DNA of 64,000 nt from Alkalinema sp. FACHB-956 (lineage in GTDB: Bacteria; Cyanobacteriota; Cyanobacteriia; Leptolyngbyales; Leptolyngbyaceae): contig NZ_JACJRC010000001.1 of the NCBI RefSeq assembly GCF_014697025.1, forward strand, positions 248,001 to 312,000. Reading direction: 5' to 3'. Made by a program: the position numbers and the translations under genes. Positions 17,826 through 26,187 of the stretch are shown one piece after another; position 1 is the first letter of the stretch; each line of letters starts with the position of its first letter. The notes beneath the pieces are model-generated. The model ran no database searches, was not told the origin of the DNA, and was given only the letters and a program-made list of their open reading frames with translations.

Positions 17826-18476
17826 CTACAAAACCCCAACAGGGCAAGAAACCCCAGTTCCCCCTAACCCACAATAACCACCAGGATTTTTCGCTAAATA
17901 CTGCTGATGATAATTCTCAGCATAGTAAAACTCCGGTGCCTCCAGAATTTCTGTGGTGATCTTGCCATAGCCTGCTTTTGCTAATTCCGCTTGATAGCGA
18001 TCGCGGCTTTCTTCCGCCACTTTGCGCTGTTCATCGGAATAGACGTAAATCCCCGATCGATACTGGGTACCTACATCATTCCCTTGGCGCATTCCCTGGG
18101 TCGGGTCATGGCTTTCCCAAAAGACCCGCACCAAGTCTCCATAGTTAATCACCTTGGGATCATAAACCACGAAGACAACTTCGTTATGCCCCGTCATCCC
18201 ACTGCAAACTTCCTGATAGGTTGGATTGGGAGTATACCCAGCCGCATAACCCACCGCTGTGGTGTAAACCCCTTCCTGTTGCCAAAACTTGCGTTCCGCA
18301 CCCCAGAAACAGCCGAGACCAAAAATTGCCATCTCCATTCCAGCGGGAAAGGGCGGCTTCAGGGGATTGCCGTTAACAAAGTGCTGTGCCGGAACTGGCA
18401 TTTGTTCAGCCCGTCCAGGCAATGCACTCTCTTTTGAGGGCATCGTCGCTTTTTTGCCAAATCCAAACAGCACCAT
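17826..18476 (-). CDS. msrA: Peptide-methionine (S)-S-oxide reductase
   Basis: MsrA, which repairs oxidised methionine (S-sulfoxide) in proteins. The catalytic motif GCFWGAE (about residues 54-60) is intact, as are the family blocks [24 protein letters not shown] and [13 protein letters not shown]-terminal cysteines for thioredoxin recycling are present ([16 protein letters not shown]). The 216-aa length includes a 45-residue N-terminal lead, common in cyanobacterial MsrA. It should be cytosolic, as no signal peptide is seen. Divergent from the K+ channel gene, followed by its own terminator. Confidence 0.95.
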   Translation of the reverse strand: MVLFGFGKKATMPSKESALPGRAEQMPVPAQHFVNGNPLKPPFPAGMEMAIFGLGCFWGAERKFWQQEGVYTTAVGYAAGYTPNPTYQEVCSGMTGHNEVVFVVYDPKVINYGDLVRVFWESHDPTQGMRQGNDVGTQYRSGIYVYSDEQRKVAEESRDRYQAELAKAGYGKITTEILEAPEFYYAENYHQQYLAKNPGGYCGLGGTGVSCPVGVL

Positions 18477-18562
18477 AGGATTTTCTTTGATACAGTTCTT
18501 TACGTTTGTCCTGCTTACTATTCTACTTCATCGTTCTTCGAGCCGCTTTGGCCTTTCCCAGA

Positions 18563-19630
18563 ATGGAACCCCCGGTTAAACGCATCGTCACAGGTTTTTT
18601 AGTATTCTGTGCAACGCTGATTACCGCGATCGCGGGCTATCGCATTGGTGGTTGCACTTGGCTGAATTCCACCTACATGGTTGTCATCACTGTATTTGGG
18701 GTGGGTTACGGCGAAGTTTGCCCCATCAACACTCCAGCGCTCAAAATTTTTACAATTTTTGTCATTATTTCTGGCACCTCTTCGGCGGTGTATATCGTGG
18801 GGGGATTTATTCAGATGATTACTGAAGGCGAACTACAGGACGTTTTAGGGCAACGGCGCATGGTACGCGGAATTGAAATGTTGGAACACCATGCCATTAT
18901 TTGTGGATTCGGGCGAATTGGACAAATCTTGGCACGGCGGTTGGAGGAAGCTCGCATTGCCTTTGTTGTGATTGATAACGATCCCGAACGGACAGAAATT
19001 GCCGAATCCCTAGGCTATCTAGTTAAAACGGGCAATGCAGCCAATGAAGAGATTTTGCGGGCAGTGGGCATCGAGCGGGCACACGTTCTTGCGTCGGTAT
19101 TGCCGGATGATGCCACCAATGTCTTCATTACCCTCACCGCCCGCGAACTGAATCCGGAACTGCGCATTTTGGCTCGAGGAGAAATTCCTTCCACCGAAAA
19201 GAAACTGCGCCTAGCCGGAGCCGATCAGGTCATCCTCCCCGCATCCATTAGTGCAGCACGGATTGCCCATATGATTACCCATCCAGCCACCCTGGACTTT
19301 TTGGATGAAGGAGATGGGCGTAATACGCTGAATGAGTTACTCTCCAAGGTGGATGTACAGGTGGATGAGGTAGCCATCTCGCCCAATTCTCCCCTGCTGG
19401 GGAGCACGGTGGGGACCTTGGAAGCACGGGGTAAAGGCACATTCATCATCGTGGCTCTACGCAAAGCCAATGGCCAAATGATCATTCACCCTCGCCGATC
19501 GCTCATTTTGGAACGGGAAGATATTCTCATCGTGATGGGGCACCGAGGCGATTTGCCCAAACTGGTGCAGCGCTATATCGTCAAACGTAAGTTTAATGAT
19601 TCCGACTATGGCCAACCCGAAACGCTGTAG
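18563..19630 (+). CDS. Potassium channel with RCK (TrkA-N/TrkA-C) domains
   Basis: Two-helix K+ channel subunit. TM1 lies at about 6-24 and a pore with selectivity filter FGVGYGE at about 45-51, where the usual TVGYG is varied to GVGYG. TM2 (IFTIFVIISGTSSAVYIVGG) is followed by an RCK domain beginning HHAIICGFGRIGQILAR, a Rossmann nucleotide-binding loop, and a C-terminal TrkA-C domain (about 265-345). Tetramers would gate K+ in response to a cytosolic ligand. The ATG at 18563 (MEPPVKR) is chosen over one at 18506 because relatives start there. Monocistronic, with a 17-bp tandem repeat after the stop. Confidence 0.85.
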   Translation: MEPPVKRIVTGFLVFCATLITAIAGYRIGGCTWLNSTYMVVITVFGVGYGEVCPINTPALKIFTIFVIISGTSSAVYIVGGFIQMITEGELQDVLGQRRMVRGIEMLEHHAIICGFGRIGQILARRLEEARIAFVVIDNDPERTEIAESLGYLVKTGNAANEEILRAVGIERAHVLASVLPDDATNVFITLTARELNPELRILARGEIPSTEKKLRLAGADQVILPASISAARIAHMITHPATLDFLDEGDGRNTLNELLSKVDVQVDEVAISPNSPLLGSTVGTLEARGKGTFIIVALRKANGQMIIHPRRSLILEREDILIVMGHRGDLPKLVQRYIVKRKFNDSDYGQPETL

Positions 19631-19637
19631 TTCCATT

Positions 19638-19694
19638 CGTGCAATCGTCCCATGCGTGCAATTGTCCCATGCGTGCAATTGTCCCATCCGTGCA
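19638..19694. repeat. 17-bp tandem repeat x3.4
   Basis: Three adjoining units beginning CGTGCAAT at 19638, 19655 and 19672, with one or two changes, and a partial fourth. Lies between the convergent K+ channel and bisphosphate nucleotidase genes. Confidence 0.9.
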
Positions 19695-19738
19695 ACCAAG
19701 CTTAAGAATCTGATAATCTTGGCTCCTGCTCCTCCTTC

Positions 19739-20794
19739 CTAGTGGCCTTGAGTATTGCCTGAGCTTCTGGAGAGGGCTGAGATGACCCGATCGTGATCCA
19801 CTCCCAAACTGGCAATAATCCCAGCGTTATCCATCAGTTGGGGACTGTGCCCAAAGTTCAAGGGTTTACCGTGCATGTCCGTCACCGTTCCCCCTGCGGC
19901 TTCAATCAGCAGACTACCCGCCGCATGATCCCAAATATTTTCCCGATAGTCCGGGCGAGCAACCCAGGGTAATCGCATGTAGAGCGCCGCTTGTCCCCCC
20001 ACAATCGCCACATATTTCGCCTGACTATCCATGGCAAGAGGCGATTCTAGACAGCCTGCTTGGCGGGCCACCTGTCGTTGCAAATCAGGATTGCCATGGC
20101 CAGCTTCAACACTTTCCGCAAGACGCACAAGCCCCTGGGAGGGCGGTGTCCAGGGCTGAGTTCTCCCCGTCTGTAGGCAGGTGGTTTCAACCCCATGACC
20201 TCGGATGGCACTCATAATCAGGCCGTGGGGCAATCCAGGGAGGGTGAGCGCTGGACAGCCCAAAATCCCAAGCTGGACAGTCCCTGACTCAATCAACGCT
20301 ACGGCGATCGCGTATTGGTCACCGCGTACAAACCCTTTGGTTCCATCGATCGGGTCGATCGTCCAAAAACGACTCTTAGAATCGCTGTCCACGTTGCCTT
20401 GGCCAAGGTCGATCCAGTCACAAACTTTTTTAGGCGTTGCTGAGGGAACTTGCCCCTGAACCCACATCGTCACTTGCTGAAGTAGGTGGGCATAGTCGGG
20501 TTGACGAAGCAGGCTAGCCGATTCTTCCGCCACGATCGCATCCTGGGGAAACGCTGAAGCGATGCTCTGGCAGAGAAGGGCTTGGGCCGCAAAGTCCGCC
20601 ACCGTCACCGGGCTAGCATCCCCTTTGCCAAGAACCTGCATTGCTTTTTGGACACGAATGGCCTGACAAACCTGAGCTGTTGCCCGCACTGCCGCGATCG
20701 CGATCTGTTTTTCCTGGACTAGAGCCATATCAACGTTACCTGCTTCTACGAGATCTCTGCTAGGTAACTTAACTGACCAATGTTCACCCGACAA
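19739..20794 (-). CDS. 3'(2'),5'-bisphosphate nucleotidase
   Basis: Member of the Li+-sensitive inositol monophosphatase superfamily, HAL2/CysQ type, which hydrolyses PAP and PAPS from sulfate assimilation. Metal-binding motifs are present: AEESASL for the first Glu, WTIDPIDGTKGFVRGDQYA (about 144-162) for the DPIDGT loop, and ENIWDHAAG (about 285-293) for the C-terminal Asp. The HAL2-like 'DPIDGTKGF' form favours bisphosphate nucleotidase over inositol phosphatase. Relatives usually begin close to MALVQEKQIAI, so the ATG at 20728 (residue 23) may be the true start. It is transcribed alone. Confidence 0.85.
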   Translation of the reverse strand: MSGEHWSVKLPSRDLVEAGNVDMALVQEKQIAIAAVRATAQVCQAIRVQKAMQVLGKGDASPVTVADFAAQALLCQSIASAFPQDAIVAEESASLLRQPDYAHLLQQVTMWVQGQVPSATPKKVCDWIDLGQGNVDSDSKSRFWTIDPIDGTKGFVRGDQYAIAVALIESGTVQLGILGCPALTLPGLPHGLIMSAIRGHGVETTCLQTGRTQPWTPPSQGLVRLAESVEAGHGNPDLQRQVARQAGCLESPLAMDSQAKYVAIVGGQAALYMRLPWVARPDYRENIWDHAAGSLLIEAAGGTVTDMHGKPLNFGHSPQLMDNAGIIASLGVDHDRVISALSRSSGNTQGH

Positions 20795-21074
20795 TCATGA
20801 TTGCCTGGTATCCAGCATAGTTTGCTGAAAAAGACCGTACTCCTACAGAAAAAGGGGCTTCGTGAAGCAGTTTGATACCAACTCAATAATGGGTAATCGA
20901 TCCTGGATATCCGTAAAATTATCGCTTGATATCCCTTGAATTAAGCATCCGATAAAGAACTTGAGGGGACTCTAGGCAACGCCCAATCTTCTGAGTTACA
21001 AGTGTAAAAAGATACCGCTAAGACAAGCAGGCATCGCTCAAAGCCTACCGCTAGCTACACTCAGTTGATTTGAC

Positions 21075-21887
21075 ATGAACAAGAAATTCTTCACCGGTTT
21101 ATTCGTTGTAACGGCTTCTTTAGCAGGAATGACGGTTCAGGCGTCCTCTGCATCCGCCAATTCTGTGTGGGATATGCCTCAGCCCCAAATTCTGAGTAAG
21201 TCTCAAACAGGCTTCAACGATGCTCCGTTCCAAAAGTATGTGCAACAAGAAGGATTAGCCATTCAAAACAGCGGTCAATTTAAGCTTGATCCTACTAAAC
21301 TCTCCCTGAAATACGACTACAACGTTTCCACCTATTTCATCAACGAGGGTGCAGGCTACCGGAACCAGTTGGCTTTCAGTTCCACAGGTACCACCGCCAC
21401 CCAAGGCGTGATCTTCAAAGACATTTCCTGCTCGGGGGCAGGTTGTGCTGGATCTTGGGGCGGTAACGCACTGAAATTTGGGGATGGGGTCAGACTGGGT
21501 ACGATCAAAGGTGGCAGTCAACTGGACTTCTCTCTACGGGCCGATGGCTTGAATCGGGGCAATGATGCCTACATCTTCGGTACCAAGGATGCGGCCAACC
21601 CAGATAAGTTGCAGCACGTCGTTGCCTACGCAATTAAGGATACAGGCTACCTGCTGATGGGCTTCGAAGATCTGTACGGAACGGGTCGGTCTAGACAGGG
21701 CAAATTTGCTGAAGTCTCTGACCGTGACTTTAATGACACTATCTTCGTCGTTGATGTGGGCAAGAAAAACGTCGATGCGTTCCTGGGTAAGGATGTTCCA
21801 GAACCTTCTGTTGTGTTGTCTCTGCTGGGGCTGACGGCTGCTGGCGCGCTGAAGGGTCGTCGTCGTCAATCCGAGCAAGCTGAATAA
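21075..21887 (+). CDS. DUF4114 PEP-CTERM exported protein
   Basis: Exported protein of 270 aa. A signal peptide (residues 1-28, cleavage after ASA) is followed by a domain ending in the DUF4114 signature DRDFNDTIFVVDV (about 215-227). A PEP-CTERM sorting signal closes the protein: VPEPS, a hydrophobic helix and a basic tail GRRRQ. Such proteins are exported and then processed by an exosortase; many belong to extracellular matrices or sheaths. Two Cys (CSGAGC) could form a disulfide. It has its own terminator 73 nt downstream and is probably monocistronic. Confidence 0.85.
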   Translation: MNKKFFTGLFVVTASLAGMTVQASSASANSVWDMPQPQILSKSQTGFNDAPFQKYVQQEGLAIQNSGQFKLDPTKLSLKYDYNVSTYFINEGAGYRNQLAFSSTGTTATQGVIFKDISCSGAGCAGSWGGNALKFGDGVRLGTIKGGSQLDFSLRADGLNRGNDAYIFGTKDAANPDKLQHVVAYAIKDTGYLLMGFEDLYGTGRSRQGKFAEVSDRDFNDTIFVVDVGKKNVDAFLGKDVPEPSVVLSLLGLTAAGALKGRRRQSEQAE

Positions 21888-21907
21888 TTTCTTGGAAGAC
21901 TACTACA

Positions 21908-21954
21908 CCGTTTAAGTTTTATACCGTTTAAGTTTTGTACCGTTTAAGTCATGT
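21908..21954. repeat. 16-bp tandem repeat x2.7
   Basis: Units beginning CCGTTTAAGT at 21908, 21924 and 21940, between the PEP-CTERM gene and its terminator. Confidence 0.85.
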
Positions 21955-21960
21955 GCTTGC

Positions 21961-21998
21961 GGGGAGCGATCGTGCAGATCGCTCCCCGTTTGTGTTTT
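21961..21998 (+). terminator. Rho-independent terminator
   Basis: A perfect 11-bp stem (21961-21971 with 21977-21987) is followed by GTTTGTGTTTT. It ends the PEP-CTERM gene. Confidence 0.8.
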
Positions 21999-22028
21999 CA
22001 CAAGTTAAACAGGCCAATTTAGTATGCT

Positions 22029-22073
22029 GGGCAAGTTGGGCAAGTTGGGCAAGTTGGGCAAGTTGGGCAAGTT
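22029..22073. repeat. 9-bp tandem repeat x5
   Basis: GGGCAAGTT is repeated five times without error, then degenerates to about 22109. It lies immediately upstream of the MIF-like gene. Nine is a multiple of three, and a plus-strand frame through it (Gly-Lys-Leu) reads in phase into that gene. Confidence 0.95.
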
Positions 22074-22128
22074 GGGCGTGCTGGGCAAGTTTGATATGCT
22101 GGGCAAGATCGATCGCGAGGAAGTAAAC

Positions 22129-22479
22129 ATGCCCCTCATCCAAGTAAAAACCTCTGCCACACCTGACAATCCCCAGGTCACGGGATTACTGAAACACCTC
22201 TCTGCTAGCCTTGCCAAACACACTGGTAAGCCAGAGTCCTATGTGATGACGGCGCTGGAAGGGGGACAACCTATGACCTTTGGCGGAACAACCGATCCCA
22301 CCTGTTACGTGGAAGTGAAAAGTATTGGTTCCATGACACCACAACAAACCAAAGCCATGAGCCAAGATTTTTGTGCCCAGATTGAGCAAGCACTGGGGGT
22401 TCCCGCCAATCGGATTTACATTGAATTCAATGATGCCAAGGGCACTATGTGGGGCTGGAATGGCGGAACGTTTGGTTGA
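22129..22479 (+). CDS. MIF/phenylpyruvate tautomerase family protein
   Basis: A 116-aa protein of the macrophage-migration-inhibitory-factor fold. After Met removal the N-terminus is Pro (MPLIQVKT), the catalytic base of the tautomerase superfamily. Other family signs are KPESYVMTAL, PCYVEVKSIG-like strand TCYVEVKSIG and NRIYIEFNDAKGTMWGWNGGTFG at the C-terminus. It would tautomerise phenylpyruvate or similar enols as a trimer; the natural substrate in cyanobacteria is unknown. The ATG at 22129 is chosen because the catalytic Pro must follow it; GAGGAAG precedes it. A longer in-phase start at 22024 would add 35 residues made from the 9-bp repeat and block the Pro. Confidence 0.85.
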   Translation: MPLIQVKTSATPDNPQVTGLLKHLSASLAKHTGKPESYVMTALEGGQPMTFGGTTDPTCYVEVKSIGSMTPQQTKAMSQDFCAQIEQALGVPANRIYIEFNDAKGTMWGWNGGTFG

Positions 22480-22482
22480 GTT

Positions 22483-23064
22483 CTAGCGAAAAAATAACCC
22501 GACCCCGCGATAAAAGTGAAAACGCCCATAGCCCAAAAACTGGCCGTGGGCCTTTTCGCCTTGAGGATAGGCTGTGACACCGAATAAATAAACCCCTTCA
22601 GAAAAAGGATTCCGATCGGGATCGAGGACGATCGTGACCATCTGTCCGGGAGCCAGGGCTGGATCAAACTCGATCGTCACGGTTCTGGCAGCGCGATCAA
22701 CGTCGGCGTTCGCGATCGTAAACCGTTGCCCTAGCTGACGGGGTTGCCCTGCAAAGGCCGAGATATGTTGGGTTGAAAAGTGGACGCGATCGATCCCCTC
22801 TGCCTGGGTAATAGTAACTTTTTGTAGAGGTTCCCCTGCGGTGGCCGGAAGCGAGATCGTGAAGTAATAGGTTGCCGTCCAATCGTTAGCGATCGTACTG
22901 GTGGTAATAGCATCAACCAAACTGGGCGGTTGCTTAAAGTACACCATACCATCTTGCAGTTGCACCGCTGAGATCGGCCTTGTACTGCTGCCAACCCCAA
23001 CCAAGCCCAGCAGTCCTCCAAGGAGTGCGATCGTTGTGAGGCGGGTGAAATAGTGAGGACTCAT
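22483..23064 (-). CDS. DUF2808 exported protein
   Basis: A 193-aa protein of the cyanobacterial DUF2808 family. It has a signal peptide (hydrophobic residues 10-26, cleavage near residues 32-34) and a beta-rich domain containing ATYYFTISLPATAGEPLQKVTI and a VTIEFDPALAPGQMVTIVLDP segment, ending GYGRFHFYRG. The family is widespread in cyanobacteria and of unknown function, probably periplasmic. It converges with the MIF-like gene with only 3 nt between stop codons, so the two must share termination signals or read into each other. Confidence 0.75.
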   Translation of the reverse strand: MSPHYFTRLTTIALLGGLLGLVGVGSSTRPISAVQLQDGMVYFKQPPSLVDAITTSTIANDWTATYYFTISLPATAGEPLQKVTITQAEGIDRVHFSTQHISAFAGQPRQLGQRFTIANADVDRAARTVTIEFDPALAPGQMVTIVLDPDRNPFSEGVYLFGVTAYPQGEKAHGQFLGYGRFHFYRGVGLFFR

Positions 23065-23477
23065 GGGAAAGTTATACTTCTGTTAAAGTCGGTTTGACTT
23101 TGTTAAAAAAGGCGTTCGCTCATCTAAGAAGATGATAGCTTAACTAGTAAGGCATTTAAGAGAGGTATTGGACTCTTCAAGGCTCTCTTAGCAAAGATGA
23201 ACTTTTTCAAGAAATGACTTCAGAATCGAGCTAATTTTTGAATTCAGCTAGGTCTGCAAGATCTTTTTTGGATGTTCACTTTTGTTTTCTTTCGATCGCT
23301 ATCCTGTGAAGTTCAAAATTAGTCCATTTCCAGTCTTCACACCAACCTTTATACACTAGTGAAGTACATCTCATGAAGTACATCTAGTGCAGTACACACT
23401 AGTGCAGTACACAATGGTTGAAGGAGTGGTAGAAAGAGTTGTCTTGTTTAACTGTCGAGCGTTGACTGTCGTGAAAG
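23065..23477. other. Intergenic, possible small RNA region
   Basis: No protein gene is supported. It contains a perfect 8-bp hairpin (TAAGAGAG with CTCTCTTA, about 23156-23190), degenerate repeats of CTAGTGCAGTACA at 23355-23413, and ends at a good plus-strand terminator with no gene upstream of it. Confidence 0.4.
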
Positions 23478-23502
23478 CGGGTTTCATCATGAGACCCGTT
23501 TT
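23478..23502 (+). terminator. Orphan rho-independent terminator
   Basis: A 9-bp stem (23478-23486 with 23490-23498, one G-T pair) is followed by TTTT. No plus-strand gene lies in the 1 kb before it, so it may end an unannotated small RNA. Confidence 0.6.
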
Positions 23503-23639
23503 CCATGGGTGAAGGCGTTGTATCCAGTCAGGGCAAAGCATGGCCCAGCATAGCCAAGTATGATTTTTAGCTTAGTTTTCTGAGCATTTTAGACTATTTT
23601 TGTTAGTCTAAAAGTAAGGTAATTCGATAACAATTTTGA

Positions 23640-23843
23640 TTGATTAGGAGCGATCGAGAAATTGTTAAATTAGCTCAAAAATCAGAAACCCTGGGGAGAA
23701 ATCGTTTCTTGTATTCGTTTCTTGTACTGTTTTTATACTTGTTGCTTGCACTATTGATTGAACGGATGCTTGATGGAATGGATGCTCGCTCAATCTTTGA
23801 CGATTCTCACCCCGAGTTTTCACGTTTTACGTTTCACATTTGA
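23640..23843 (+). CDS. Doubtful small membrane ORF
   Basis: A 67-codon frame starting at TTG. It has one convincing transmembrane helix (residues about 25-43) followed by an acidic tail. No family is recognised, the start codon is weak and no good ribosome site precedes it. A perfect 10-bp inverted repeat (TTTTAGACTA with TAGTCTAAAA, 23587-23613) sits 27 nt upstream and could be an operator. It may be real because it ends 49 nt before the DUF4149 gene. Confidence 0.2.
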   Translation: MIRSDREIVKLAQKSETLGRNRFLYSFLVLFLYLLLALLIERMLDGMDARSIFDDSHPEFSRFTFHI

Positions 23844-23892
23844 CCGAGTTACTGATAACCGAGTTACCTTTTGAATTCTAAAAGTAGGTGAG

Positions 23893-24423
23893 ATGATGCT
23901 CAGTCAACCGAGAGGAAACTCAACATCTTCCGTGTTACGCCCCCTATCTTGGTCGGTTTCGTCCTGGCATTTATTCATCATTGGGACGCTGGCACTGTGG
24001 CTCAGTGGCAGTTTGCTCCTGGACTTTCTGGTAATCCCCAGTCTGTACTGGTCTGGCATGATGAGCCAGAGTGAATTTGCAACGGCGGGATACGCCTTGT
24101 TTGGGATCTTTAATCGCTTAGAAGTCCTCTGTGGCGCGATCGTCTTGAGTGGATTTCTTTGGAAACAGAAGCTGCCCCCAGTGGAACGGGAAGCCGTTCT
24201 ACGCAACATTCCCCTGGCACTGACGACGGTGATCATTGCCCTGATGTTTACCTATGTTCTATCGCCGCAAATGAGTGCCATGGGCCTCAACCTTCAGGAT
24301 GGCAGTGAAGCCCTGGTACCCGCAGCAATGAACCAGTTCCATTTACTGTACTGGGGGTTGGAAATTGTCAAATTAGGCTGCTTGGGTCTATTACTGCAAC
24401 GGAGTTTCCGACTGACCCACTAG
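23893..24423 (+). CDS. DUF4149 membrane protein
   Basis: A 176-aa integral membrane protein with four transmembrane helices (about 27-50, 64-90, 107-125 and 150-168), the layout of DUF4149. Family features visible are LWLSGSLLLDFLVIPSLY in helix 1 and FNRLEVLCG in helix 2. Function unknown. The start is MMLSQPRG, either Met. The last 33 nt overlap the 3' end of the convergent exporter gene on the other strand, so the two coding regions share sequence. Confidence 0.75.
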   Translation: MMLSQPRGNSTSSVLRPLSWSVSSWHLFIIGTLALWLSGSLLLDFLVIPSLYWSGMMSQSEFATAGYALFGIFNRLEVLCGAIVLSGFLWKQKLPPVEREAVLRNIPLALTTVIIALMFTYVLSPQMSAMGLNLQDGSEALVPAAMNQFHLLYWGLEIVKLGCLGLLLQRSFRLTH

Positions 24424-24723
24424 TTCGGGTTCGTTGGAGACCTCGGCCTCGTTATTGCTAAAGAAAAGAAGTCGCACCGCCATGACTGCAAACCCGATCG
24501 CAGCAATTAGCTTTGTCCAACGGGTCGGCAACACTTGAGCGGTGCCTTCCCCCACTAAAACGCCAATCAAACTGGCGAGAACCAAGGCCGCTACAGCCCC
24601 GAAAAAGACTGCTTTAGCGGATTTTGCATTGCCACTCAGGGCGATCGCAGCGAGCTGGCTTTTATCGCCCAGTTCTGCTAGAAAAACGGTAATAAAGCTG
24701 AGGCTGAGTAAGTGCCAATGCAT
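24391..24723 (-). CDS. UPF0016/GDT1 half-size cation exporter, second subunit
   Basis: A 110-aa membrane protein with three helices and the family motif FLAELGDKSQLAAIAL (about residues 14-29). This ExGDK/R-T/S acidic motif lines the ion path of TMEM165/GDT1/UPF0016 proteins. Full-length members have two such repeats; this is one. It starts 3 nt after the stop of the other half (24727-25116), so the pair is an operon and most likely a heterodimer. Cyanobacterial relatives (Mnx, and split Hmx1/Hmx2-type proteins) export Mn2+ and possibly Ca2+ from the cytosol; substrate here is inferred. Its 3' end overlaps the DUF4149 gene. Confidence 0.85.
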   Translation of the reverse strand: MHWHLLSLSFITVFLAELGDKSQLAAIALSGNAKSAKAVFFGAVAALVLASLIGVLVGEGTAQVLPTRWTKLIAAIGFAVMAVRLLFFSNNEAEVSNEPELVGQSETPLQ

Positions 24724-24726
24724 GGT

Positions 24727-25116
24727 TTACATCCCTGCGATATCAATAAAGAGCAATGTTGCAACGACGGCAAGAATGCCCCCTGTGGCCAATTCCAAGG
24801 TGCGTGGGGTTAACCGTTTCGTCAGCCAACGACCGATGAGAACACCGACAAGACTAGTGGCAATGAGGGCGGACGCTGCGCCTGCAAAAACGACCCAAGG
24901 CTGGTGCGATTGAGCACTCATCAGCAGGGTGGCCACTTGGGTTTTGTCGCCCAGTTCTGCTAGAAAAATTGTGACAAACGTGGACAGAAAGCAATTGAAA
25001 ACGCCCGGTGCAGCGGTTGAAGTGGGAACTGCTGTGGTGTTACGCGACTGATCGTCAAGGGTGGGTTTGGGCGGTGCAAGGTTTAAGGGTGTCATGCCGC
25101 TGGAATATGCTTTCAT
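24727..25116 (-). CDS. UPF0016/GDT1 half-size cation exporter, first subunit
   Basis: A 129-aa partner of the exporter at 24391-24723. A 30-residue cytosolic lead is followed by three helices carrying FLAELGDKTQVATLLM, the second copy of the acidic ExGDK motif. Two complementary half-proteins are needed to make the inverted-repeat fold of this exchanger family. The ATG at 25116 is preferred over one at 25146 because a TATAAAT box (25128-25134, minus strand) lies only 11 nt upstream of it, inside the longer frame. No manganese riboswitch (yybP-ykoY) was seen ahead of it. Confidence 0.8.
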   Translation of the reverse strand: MKAYSSGMTPLNLAPPKPTLDDQSRNTTAVPTSTAAPGVFNCFLSTFVTIFLAELGDKTQVATLLMSAQSHQPWVVFAGAASALIATSLVGVLIGRWLTKRLTPRTLELATGGILAVVATLLFIDIAGM

Positions 25117-25274
25117 TTTCTTTTCATATTTATAGCACAGATTCACAGCGGCCTTGTATCACGAGCCTATTGCCGATCGATCCGTATATCGATCGGCCTG
25201 TAATCGATCGGCTATATAGATCGCGCTTTTCCTAGGGTGACTCGTGCCTGGGATGACTTGTAACTTACGGGGGC

Positions 25275-25625
25275 TTAGATGCCAACCGCCCGATCGAAGC
25301 TCAGCATCTCTAGACTACGATCGCCGTAGACCGCTTCAATTTGCTCTCGGCAACAGTCGATCGCGAAGTCGTTGAGCTCATCGGCAGGGACGCCAAACAT
25401 CTGTTCAAAGGTATCTGGGGTGACGCGGCAGAAGGAAGGACGTTTCTCGTAGATGGAACATTCGCGGGTGGTGTGGTCGAAGTGAATGCACCAGCCATCT
25501 TCGCCCACCATGCTGAGGTAGAGCATCAATTCTTCTGGTGTGAGGTAATCCTCTAGATCGGGTCGATCGTTAGGATCCAGTTGGCAGCACGCCCCACAGT
25601 TTTTGATGCATTGCCAGGTAGCCAT
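25275..25625 (-). CDS. YkgJ-family cysteine-cluster protein
   Basis: A 116-aa protein of the YkgJ (UPF0153) zinc/iron-cluster family. Cysteines are arranged as CIKNCGACC at the N-terminus, then WCIHFDHTTRECSIYEKRPSFCRV (about residues 46-67) and DCC near residue 91. Such clusters bind Zn2+ or a 2Fe-2S centre. The biochemical role is unknown in bacteria. It is monocistronic, on the minus strand, divergent from psb30. Confidence 0.8.
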   Translation of the reverse strand: MATWQCIKNCGACCQLDPNDRPDLEDYLTPEELMLYLSMVGEDGWCIHFDHTTRECSIYEKRPSFCRVTPDTFEQMFGVPADELNDFAIDCCREQIEAVYGDRSLEMLSFDRAVGI

Positions 25626-25980
25626 GGGCAGGAGGGAGAAAATCGTAAAAAGACAAGGCTTTATTGTCCAGGGTTATGGGGCGAAAGTCTATGGGTATTC
25701 CTGGAAAGCGATCGAAGAATCAGCCCATTGCAGACCACAACTCGCCCGTCCTTGTAAAGAAACCCTGATTCGATCGCAACAGGGGGCCACAGAATATGAG
25801 AAACTAAGGGCACGAAAGTTTACGCGATCCAGTACAACCCGATTTCAGGACAGCCTGAGAATTGAGTTTTTTGGAGTTTTGTAAACTTCTTTAAGGTTGA
25901 TGCCTTCGACCTATAAAATATGCGTTATTGCAGCTAAGACTTCGAGGTTTCTTGGGCTAGTTTGGGAGGATCACGGATCA
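25626..25980. other. Intergenic with probable psb30 promoter
   Basis: No gene is supported. A TATAAAAT sequence at 25912-25919, about 60 nt before the psb30 ATG, is the best -10 candidate; a -35 is not clear. Confidence 0.4.
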
Positions 25981-26100
25981 ATGGACTTCTTGAGTGCAAT
26001 TAACTTTACGGTTATTTTCCAGTTGTTAACTCTGTTTCTCATTGTTGTAGCAGGGCCGGTTATCGTGTTTCTGCTGTTTCTACGTGGTGGCGATCTGTAA
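25981..26100 (+). CDS. psb30: Photosystem II protein Psb30 (Ycf12)
   Basis: A 39-codon gene for the small photosystem II subunit Psb30/Ycf12, a single-helix protein at the edge of the reaction-centre core near cytochrome b559 and PsbJ. It reads MDFLSAINFTVIFQ, then a helix with the family's hallmark AGP (IVVAGPVIVFLLF) and ends LRGGDL, matching the chloroplast ycf12 pattern (VIxQL...GPxVIxLL...RxGNL). The start is the ATG after GGGAGG (25965-25970); longer in-frame extensions upstream are not coding. A terminator follows at 26188, inside the end of the convergent gene. Confidence 0.9.
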   Translation: MDFLSAINFTVIFQLLTLFLIVVAGPVIVFLLFLRGGDL

Positions 26101-26187
26101 GTCAGGCCATCACTTCGGTAGCCCGTCCATCGATTGGTAGGCATTACTGAATCTATCCAAAAGTTTGTAAGAGAGAGTAGCTCTAGA

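Noticed and set aside
24727-25146. Manganese riboswitch (yybP-ykoY) ahead of the UPF0016 pair
   Set aside because: A TATAAAT box lies 11 nt from the ATG and no conserved fold could be traced.
25603-25884. 93-codon plus-strand frame upstream of psb30
   Set aside because: No homology recalled, unusual composition, overlaps the YkgJ gene's start and lacks a ribosome site.
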